DNA of 64,000 nucleotides from Plesiocystis pacifica SIR-1 (lineage in GTDB: Bacteria > Myxococcota_A > Polyangia > Nannocystales > Nannocystaceae): contig NZ_ABCS01000044.1 in the NCBI RefSeq assembly GCF_000170895.1, positions 1 to 64,000 on the forward strand, read 5' to 3'. The translations under genes were made by a program, and so were the position numbers. Numbering within the stretch: position 1 is the first letter of the stretch; each line of letters begins with the position of its first letter. Shown here in pieces: positions 57,740 to 64,000 of this stretch. Below the pieces are notes generated by a model. It did not search any database. It was not told the origin of the DNA and was given only the letters and a program-made list of their open reading frames with translations.

Positions 57740-58603
57740 CTAAAACGGGCCGTTGTTGAGCCAGCCGTAGATGGCCATCAGGGCCATCGAGACGCTGACC
57801 AGAGGGACCACGGCGGCGCGCCAGGGCGCGAGCGTGGGGCTGGGGGTCGGGGCCTTGCCGCGGACGACCGAGATCACCAGCGGGACGGGGAGCGCGAGCT
57901 GGATCATCGCCGTGGTGCACAGGGCGAACACGATGGGGTCGGGGAGGTCGAGGACGCCGGTGAAGGCCAGGCCCGCGATCGCCACGTTGGCGACGATGTT
58001 GAGCACCAGGCCCCACAGCTTGAGGCGGTAGAGGCCGTAGAGGGCGACGAGCATGAAGCCCGCGCAGGCCAGCAGCGGCAGGGACTCGCTGGCCGAGTGC
58101 TCGAGGTGCAGGGCGCCAAAGAGCGCCAGCGACTGGGTGTCGGCGAGGGCCATGACCAGGGTCAGGACCAGGGAGCCGCGGAAGGCCGCGGGGGCGAAGT
58201 CCTCGCTGGGCAGGTCGAGGCCGTGGCGCCCGAGGCTGACCAGGCCCATCGCCGAGCCCACGGCCAGCATCGCGCCGAGCTCGAGCTCGCTGCGGCCGCC
58301 GGTCATCGAGATCAGCGTGCCGAGGACCAGGTTGGCCCACAGCACCGCGCGGACCAGGAGCTGGCTGGGCAGGTGCGCGCGGAACAGCAGGGCGGCCGAG
58401 CCAAACAGCAGCAGCATGGGCATGGCCAGGGGCCAGACGCCGGGATCGTCGAACACGAAGCCCGAAAAGCCGAGCCCCGCGATCACGCAGCCGATGGCGG
58501 CGAGGGCCAGTCGGAGGCGGGATGCGGGGCGGGGCGCGGGCTCGCAGGGCTGCGCGGAGCTGTGGGGGTGCTCGAGCGGGGCGAGGGCTTCGTCGGTGAC
58601 CAC
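57740..58603 (-). CDS. polytopic membrane protein
   Basis: 287 residues from GTG 58603. Eight or so hydrophobic segments from residue 30 to the end (LRLALAAIGCVIAGLGFSGF, WPLAMPMLLLFGSAALLF, VLTLVMALADTQSLALFG, LACAGFMLVALYGLYRLKLW). The N-terminal ~28 residues are cytoplasmic and Pro-rich. No transporter or enzyme motif recognised. Transcribed in the same direction as the large kinase gene upstream, with a gap of 147 bases. Confidence 0.65.
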   Translation of the reverse strand: MVTDEALAPLEHPHSSAQPCEPAPRPASRLRLALAAIGCVIAGLGFSGFVFDDPGVWPLAMPMLLLFGSAALLFRAHLPSQLLVRAVLWANLVLGTLISMTGGRSELELGAMLAVGSAMGLVSLGRHGLDLPSEDFAPAAFRGSLVLTLVMALADTQSLALFGALHLEHSASESLPLLACAGFMLVALYGLYRLKLWGLVLNIVANVAIAGLAFTGVLDLPDPIVFALCTTAMIQLALPVPLVISVVRGKAPTPSPTLAPWRAAVVPLVSVSMALMAIYGWLNNGPF

Positions 58604-58750
58604 GAAGCTCGGGACGTCTACCGCGAACGATCGGTTCCACTGCGCGTTGGTCGCCGTTTTCGCCCCGGTGGGTCGCGTCAGCGCCCGTCTTCGCCGATCC
58701 CAAAGTGGCTGGAGAGGGCCCTGTCCACGGCGCGATCGCGCGGATTCCGG

Positions 58751-61700
58751 CTAGAACAGGCGCCCGTCTCGGATGATCCGCCGGAAGTCGGGCAGGGACT
58801 GATAGCCCTCGCGCAGGTCGTAGTCGCGCAGGTCGTCGAGGCGGCTCTGGACGGCGGTGGCGGCCTCCGAGAGCAGCGCCCGGGCCTCGGCCTCCTGCCC
58901 GCGGTTGCGCAGCAGCAGCCCGAGGTGGTGGAGGGAGCGGACCCCGTCCAGGGGGGCGGCCCCGGCCCGGATCAGCCGGACCGCGTCGCGCTCGAAGGCG
59001 ATGGCCGAGTCCTCGTCGTCGGCCATCGCGGCGATGATCGCCAGCACGTGGGCGGCCCGGGCCGTGGCGGTGCGCAGGCCCTCGGCGCGGCCGCGCTCGT
59101 AGACCCGGGCGGCGACGGCCTGGGCCTCGACCAGGGCCTCCTCCTCGGGCGGGCTGCCGGGCTCGCCGAGGGCGTGGACCAGGACCTGGGCCAGGCACAC
59201 CTCGGCGCGCAGCTGGGTCCGGGAGTCGTCGCGCCGGGCAGCCACGCGGGCCGCGTCGACGAGCAGGGTGTGGGCCGACTCGACGTCGCCGAGGTGGGCG
59301 ACGACGATGCCCAGGCTGACCATGACGTCGTTGAGCAGGCCGGGGTGGCCGATGGCCTCGTGGAGCTCGAGGGCCTTGCGCAGGTGCCGTTCGGCCCGGC
59401 GGTACAGGCCGATGGCGGTGTAGGTCAGGCCGAGGTTGGCGAGCTTGACCCCCGTGGCGAAGCGGTCGCCCAGATCCCGGTCGATGGCCAGGGCGGCCTT
59501 GAAGCAGTCGACGGCCTCTTGGTAGTGGGTGCTGCGCCCGGCGACCTCGCCGAGGTTGTTGAGGGCCTCGGCCTCGAGCCGGCGGTGGCCGATGCTGCGG
59601 GCGAGGTGCAGGGCCTCGCGGAAGGTGTCGCCGGCGGGCTCGAGCCGACCCACGCCCAGCTGCACCCGGCCGATGGCGCGGAGCAGGCGGACGCGCTGGC
59701 GCACGCCCTTGGTGTCGTTGCCGCAAAAGTCGAGGGCGTCCTCGGCGATGGTCCGCGCCTCCTCGAATTTGCCCCGGGCGAACATCAGCTCGCTCTCGAG
59801 CTCGCCGAGCACGGCCAGGTAGGCCGAGGGCGCGCGCAGGCCGTGGACCTTGGTCTGTAGCCGCGGGACCAGCCGGGTCGCCCGGTGGGTGCGCCCGCAC
59901 TCGAGGTAAAAGCGGAGCAGGCGCAGCGAGGCCACGACCTGCTTCTCGTCGCCCTCGTCGCCCTCGAGCGCCTCGGCCACGGCGATCAGCTGGCGGATGT
60001 CGGCGCCCTGAGCCCGGCGCCGGCCCCAGGCGCGGAGGATGGGCTCGCGCTCGAGCAGGACGTCGAAGCGCCGCGGGTCGTCGTTGTCGAGGGCGCGCAG
60101 GGCCTGGGTCAGGTAGTAGTAGGCCTCGACGTTGCCGGCGACGTTCTCGGCGTGGCGGGCCGCTCGCATGGCCGGCACGAAGGCCTCGGCGTAGCGCGCG
60201 GCGAACATCAGGTGGTCGGCGATGGGCCCGTCGTCGCGCCCCGGGGTGTAGTCCGCCCGGCGCTGCTTGAGCTCCGCGGCCCGGCCGTGGAGGTGCTCGA
60301 GGGAGCCCGGCGGGACCAGGCCCTTGCAGACCTCGTGGAGGCTGACCGTGGAGAAGTTCAGGGGCTCCATGGCCAGGGGCTCGACGCCGTCGCGCTCGAT
60401 CAGGCTCGCGGCGATCAGCGTGTTGAGGCTGCGCGCGATGGGCTTGGCGGGCTGGTCGAGGAGCTCGGCCAGCTCGGGGGCGCGAAAGCGCCGGCCGAGG
60501 ATGGCCGCGGCCAGCAGGGTGTCGCGGTCTTCGGGGGCGAGCTCGTCGACGCGGGCCTGGAGCGCGCCCTCGATGCTCGGCGGGAGCTCGATGACGGCCC
60601 CGCGGTCGCGCACGACCAGGTGCCGGGCCTGGGCGTTCCAGGCGACCACGCCCCGGTGCAGCAAGGACGCGAGGATCTCCTCGATGAACAGCGGGTGGCC
60701 GCCGGTGCGGGCGAGGATGGCCTCGGCCAGCTCCTCGGCCTCGCTGGGGTCTTCGAAGCGGCGCAGGATCATCTCGCGGGCCGCGGTCGGGTCGAGCTCG
60801 TGGAGCTCGATGACGGCCACGCGCTCGCGCCGGGCCAGGGAGTCGGCGCGCGGGCCCGGGCGGGCCGTGGACACCCCGAGGATCGGCAGGGCGTGCTGGG
60901 ACTCGCTCCAGCTCTCGAGCACGCGCAGGCTCGGCTCGTCGATGAAGTGCAGGTTCTCGATGACGATGAGCACCGGCCGGCGCTGGGCGAGGGCGCGGAT
61001 CAGCCGGCGGATCAGCTTGCCGATGCGCTCGCGCCGGAGCAGGGGATCGAGCTGCTCGCCGATGCGCGCCGCGTTGCCGGCGACCCGGGCCGGGCGCCCG
61101 CGCCCGCGCCCGCCGTTGTGGCTGCCGAGGGCCGAGAGCAGAGCCTCGGCGAGCTCGTCGGCCTCGGCCACGCCGTAGTCCCGCAGCTTGCGGGTCACGG
61201 TCTCGATGCGGGTCTCGGCCTCGATGCGCAGGAACCGACGCAGCAGGGTCAGGAACACGCCCAGGGGCTGGTTGCGCGTCGACCACTGGCCCACGCCGCG
61301 GAGCACCGCGCAGGCCCCCGAGGGCAGGGAGGCGATGAAGCGGTCGAGGACGGCGCGCTTGCCCATGCCGGCGGAGCCGAGGATGACCACGCTGCGCGTC
61401 TCGGGCCCGCGGATGGCCTCGGCGAAGTTGTCGCGCAGGGCCTTGAGCTCGAGCTCGCGGCCGTAGAGGTGGCGGCGCCCGACCCAGGTCTGCTTGCTGC
61501 GCCGCTCCGCTTCGGACAGCGGCCCGAGGACCGGGGCGACGCGCTGGAAGTCCGCGGCCCAGGGCGAGCCCGCGGCCTCCTCGGGGATCTGCGGGTTGAG
61601 CCACTCCTCGGCGCCCAGCCGCCAGCCCCGGCGCAGGCGCTCGACCAGATCGCCGGCGACCATCACCGGCTCCTCGCGGATGTGCTCGGCCACGCGCCCG

Positions 61701-63142
61701 AGCTGCTCGGCCAGGCCCTCGGGCAGCTCGACGCGGATCGATCCCTCCTCGCTGCGCACCATGGTCACGTGGGTCGCGAGCAGCACGACGCCCAGGTCGA
61801 TGCCCGGGGCGTACTCGCCGACGCTCTCGCGCAGGGTCAGGGCCACGCGGAGCGCCCGCTCGGCGTCGTCGCCCGCTCCGAGCATGGTCCCAAAGGCCAG
61901 CGTCGCGCCGCTCTCGTCGAGGCGGTAGACCTGCGCCTCGCGCTTGAACGCGACGTCGCGGACCAGGTCGAGGAGCGAGGCGACGTCCGGGCGGCGGTCG
62001 CCGAACTCCGGGGCGAGCTCGTCGGTCCTGGGGGTGAAGCTGGCGTGCAAGAGCACGCAGCGCCCGGAGCTGCGCATGGCGACGATGGGCTGGGCGCTGT
62101 CGCCGACCTCGCGGGTCTCGAGCGCCGAGATGCTGGGGCCCGAGCGGTTGCCCGTGTTGCGCGAGGGGTGGACGGGGGGCTGGGGGCGCTCGTCTTCGCG
62201 GTAGGGCGCGAGGAACTGGCTGAGCACCTCGTCGTCGACCACCGGATCGGCGCGGTGGAGGTACTGGGCCAGGGCCGACTGCATCTCGCGGGCCGACTGC
62301 CAGCGCTCGTCGAGGTCGCGGGCGAGGGCCTTGTCGACGATGTGCGCGAGCTCGTCGGGCAGGTCGGGGGCGCGCTCGAGGATCGGCGGGATGGGCTGGG
62401 TGCGGACGAGCTCGAGGGCCTGCAGGCGGTCGCGGGTGCGGAACAGCAGCTCGCCCGTGAGCAGCTCGTAGAGCACCACGCCGAGGGAGTAGAGGTCCGA
62501 GCGCTGGTCCACGGGCTTGCCCATGGACTGCTCCGGAGACATGTAGGCGACCTTGCCCTTGATGGTCTCGAGCTCCGGCGCGGCCTGGCTCTTGTCGCGG
62601 CGGTCCCAGACCTTGCGCGTGCGCGCGATGCCGAAGTCGAGGATCTTGACCTGACCCTCGAAGCTGAGCATCAGGTTGTGCGGGCTGACGTCGCGGTGGA
62701 CGATGTCCAGGGGCGCGCCGTAGTCGTCGCACTTGCGGTGGGCGTAGGCCAGGCCCGAGGCGACCTGGTGCCCGAGGTAGGCCCCGATGACCGCCGGGAA
62801 GGCGTCGTCCTCGTGGGCCCGGACCGCGTGGAACAGGCGCATGAGGTCCACGCCCTCGATGAGCTCCATGGCCAGGTAGAAGGTCCCGCGGATCTGACCG
62901 AAGTCGAAGACCTGGACGATGTTGGCGTGGTTGAGGCTCAAGGCGATCTTGGCCTCGTCCACGAACATCCGGGTGAAGTCGCGATCGTCCGCGAAGTCCG
63001 CGCGGATCTTCTTGATGACGACCCACTTGGTCAGCCCCTCGGCCACGCGAACGCTGGCCCGGTAGACCTCTGCCATGCCGCCCTCGCCGATGAGGCGCGT
63101 CAGCACGTAGCGACCAAAAGGTCGTGGGAGCTCTTCGGCCAT
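58751..63142 (-). CDS. Ser/Thr protein kinase fused to cyclase-like, AAA ATPase and TPR domains
   Basis: 1463 residues from ATG 63142 (MAEELPRPFGRYVLTRLIGE). Kinase domain 10-290: GEGGMAEVY, Lys44 in VVIKKI, HRD with Asp151 in VHRDVSPHN, DFG in ILDFGIAR and MSPEQ; all needed residues are present. Residues ~360-507 look like a class III nucleotide cyclase domain that has lost its metal-binding Asp pair (SGRCVLLHASFTPRTDE). Next comes an AAA domain (from ~570) whose P-loop GSAGMGKR ends in Arg instead of Ser/Thr, with LIVIENLHFID as Walker B. The last ~450 residues are TPRs (AEALNNLGEVAGRSTHYQEA, ATGVKLANLGLTYTAIGLYR). The architecture matches kinase/cyclase/AAA/TPR signalling proteins of myxobacteria. 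Confidence 0.88.
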   Translation of the reverse strand: MAEELPRPFGRYVLTRLIGEGGMAEVYRASVRVAEGLTKWVVIKKIRADFADDRDFTRMFVDEAKIALSLNHANIVQVFDFGQIRGTFYLAMELIEGVDLMRLFHAVRAHEDDAFPAVIGAYLGHQVASGLAYAHRKCDDYGAPLDIVHRDVSPHNLMLSFEGQVKILDFGIARTRKVWDRRDKSQAAPELETIKGKVAYMSPEQSMGKPVDQRSDLYSLGVVLYELLTGELLFRTRDRLQALELVRTQPIPPILERAPDLPDELAHIVDKALARDLDERWQSAREMQSALAQYLHRADPVVDDEVLSQFLAPYREDERPQPPVHPSRNTGNRSGPSISALETREVGDSAQPIVAMRSSGRCVLLHASFTPRTDELAPEFGDRRPDVASLLDLVRDVAFKREAQVYRLDESGATLAFGTMLGAGDDAERALRVALTLRESVGEYAPGIDLGVVLLATHVTMVRSEEGSIRVELPEGLAEQLGRVAEHIREEPVMVAGDLVERLRRGWRLGAEEWLNPQIPEEAAGSPWAADFQRVAPVLGPLSEAERRSKQTWVGRRHLYGRELELKALRDNFAEAIRGPETRSVVILGSAGMGKRAVLDRFIASLPSGACAVLRGVGQWSTRNQPLGVFLTLLRRFLRIEAETRIETVTRKLRDYGVAEADELAEALLSALGSHNGGRGRGRPARVAGNAARIGEQLDPLLRRERIGKLIRRLIRALAQRRPVLIVIENLHFIDEPSLRVLESWSESQHALPILGVSTARPGPRADSLARRERVAVIELHELDPTAAREMILRRFEDPSEAEELAEAILARTGGHPLFIEEILASLLHRGVVAWNAQARHLVVRDRGAVIELPPSIEGALQARVDELAPEDRDTLLAAAILGRRFRAPELAELLDQPAKPIARSLNTLIAASLIERDGVEPLAMEPLNFSTVSLHEVCKGLVPPGSLEHLHGRAAELKQRRADYTPGRDDGPIADHLMFAARYAEAFVPAMRAARHAENVAGNVEAYYYLTQALRALDNDDPRRFDVLLEREPILRAWGRRRAQGADIRQLIAVAEALEGDEGDEKQVVASLRLLRFYLECGRTHRATRLVPRLQTKVHGLRAPSAYLAVLGELESELMFARGKFEEARTIAEDALDFCGNDTKGVRQRVRLLRAIGRVQLGVGRLEPAGDTFREALHLARSIGHRRLEAEALNNLGEVAGRSTHYQEAVDCFKAALAIDRDLGDRFATGVKLANLGLTYTAIGLYRRAERHLRKALELHEAIGHPGLLNDVMVSLGIVVAHLGDVESAHTLLVDAARVAARRDDSRTQLRAEVCLAQVLVHALGEPGSPPEEEALVEAQAVAARVYERGRAEGLRTATARAAHVLAIIAAMADDEDSAIAFERDAVRLIRAGAAPLDGVRSLHHLGLLLRNRGQEAEARALLSEAATAVQSRLDDLRDYDLREGYQSLPDFRRIIRDGRLF

Positions 63143-63302
63143 GGGGAACCCTCGAAACCGGGGTGTATCACCGACGGGCTCCGGCGTCAGGGCCCCAGCG
63201 ACCGTCGATCTTTCGTGATCGAACACATGCGCCGAGAAGGGGCCAGAAAGCCGAAAGAACGCTGGTCTGGCCCGGAACTCGCCAGCGCTGTAGCGTGACG
63301 GG

Positions 63303-64000
63303 GTGACCATCGTCAGCGCTCAGGGGATCCGACGGACCTACGGCATCCACGAGGTGCTGCGCGGGGCGAACCTGTCGCTGGAGGCCGGGGAGCGCGTGGG
63401 CCTGGTCGGCCGCAACGGCAGCGGCAAGTCGACCCTCGCGCGGATCCTCGCGGGCGCGGAGGACCCCGACGCGGGCGAGGTCGTCCGGCGCACCGGCTTG
63501 CGCGTGGGCTACCTCGCGCAGGAGCCGGAGTTCTCCCCGGGGCTGCGGGCCGTGGACGCGGTGCTCGCTGGATTGTCCGATTGGACGGCGGCGATGGATC
63601 GCTACGAGGCGGTCACCAGCGAGCTGGCCGAAGGTCGGGGCGAGGAGGCGGCCCTGCTCGACGAGCAGACCCGGCTGATCGCGCGCATCGAGACCCTGGG
63701 CGGCTGGGAGAAGCGCCACGAGGCCCTGGCCCTCCTCGGCCACGTGGGCGTGCACGACGTCGAGGCGAAGGTCGACTCCATGAGCGGGGGCGAGCGCCGG
63801 CGCGTGGCCCTGGCCCGGCTGCTCGTGGCCGCCCCGGACCTGGCGATCCTCGACGAGCCCACCAACCACCTCGACCTGGACACCGTCGAGTGGCTCGAGC
63901 GCTGGCTGCGGGAGCGCTACCCCGGGGCGCTGGTGCTCGTGACCCACGATCGCTACCTCCTCGACCGCGTGGCCACGCGCACCCTCGAGGTCGAGGGCGG
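63303..64000 (+). CDS. ABC-F family ATPase (3' truncated)
   Basis: Begins at GTG 63303 and runs off the window after 232 codons. First ABC domain: Walker [25 protein letters not shown] (Q-loop), signature [15 protein letters not shown], Walker [21 protein letters not shown] and switch [13 protein letters not shown]. There is no membrane domain. The [16 protein letters not shown] wording is typical of Uup/EttA-type ABC-F proteins, which act on ribosomes or in DNA maintenance. The gene is divergent from the kinase gene across 160 bases. Confidence 0.9.
   Translation, partial: MTIVSAQGIRRTYGIHEVLRGANLSLEAGERVGLVGRNGSGKSTLARILAGAEDPDAGEVVRRTGLRVGYLAQEPEFSPGLRAVDAVLAGLSDWTAAMDRYEAVTSELAEGRGEEAALLDEQTRLIARIETLGGWEKRHEALALLGHVGVHDVEAKVDSMSGGERRRVALARLLVAAPDLAILDEPTNHLDLDTVEWLERWLRERYPGALVLVTHDRYLLDRVATRTLEVEG

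Noticed and set aside
57219-63026. A 1935-codon open frame overlapping the kinase-AAA-TPR gene
   Set aside because: It is the same DNA read out of frame, giving Arg/Pro-rich sequence; the kinase motifs are in the other frame.

Overview
The window is very GC-rich, gene-dense bacterial DNA. Its gene content points to a myxobacterium, most likely of the Nannocystineae (Nannocystis, Plesiocystis or Enhygromyxa type). This is inferred from several features: many Cys-rich lipoproteins with acidic Ser/Glu/Asp linkers just after the lipobox, a Ser/Thr kinase fused to an AAA ATPase and TPRs, a pseudokinase with a GYF-like domain, HEAT-repeat proteins and a MshEN-domain regulator. No rRNA, tRNA, CRISPR array, transposase or phage gene was recognised.

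Layout. 1-8.6 kb: tail of a His-rich protein, a RegB/RegA-type redox two-component system, a MshEN/GAF-like protein, a cysteine desulfurase coupled to mnmA (tRNA 2-thiouridylation), a TerB-like protein, RNase III and a LysR regulator. 8.6-17.6 kb: an acidic lipoprotein, then a divergent RiPP cassette. One arm (+) holds a 68-residue precursor with a Gly-Gly leader and a radical SAM/SPASM maturase. The other arm (-) holds HlyD, a C39-peptidase ABC exporter and a second ABC exporter. 17.6-25.4 kb: a DUF6178-like pair, tilS, ftsH and a TPM/Tim44-like membrane pair. 25.5-29.7 kb: a 1368-residue conflict-type protein made of an EAD1-like adaptor, fourteen copies of a short repeat in seven pairs separated by polyacidic linkers, and a C-terminal SIR2 domain. 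Its base use differs from its neighbours. 29.7-45.2 kb: a TlpA-like lipoprotein, ECF sigma factor, HEAT protein, pseudokinase, membrane HEAT protein, VanW protein, SPOR protein, mutS, two lipoproteins and an EVE protein. 45.2-49.3 kb: a repeat-rich stretch with an ECF sigma gene cut short by a palindromic repeat, a small RNA ligase, and two inverted copies of a 130-bp element placed directly after stop codons. 49.3-64 kb: a class A penicillin-binding protein and its partner, tandem paralogous Cys-rich lipoproteins, a decayed lipoprotein gene, a polytopic membrane protein, the large kinase-AAA-TPR protein and the start of an ABC-F gene.

How genes work together. Precursor, maturase and exporters form a self-contained system for making, trimming and exporting a modified peptide. 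The desulfurase probably feeds sulfur to MnmA. The kinase protein, pseudokinase, RegB/RegA and ECF factor make this a signalling-rich region. The two strongest candidates for undescribed biology are the RiPP cassette (9.5-17.6 kb) and the EAD1-repeat-SIR2 protein (25.5-29.7 kb).
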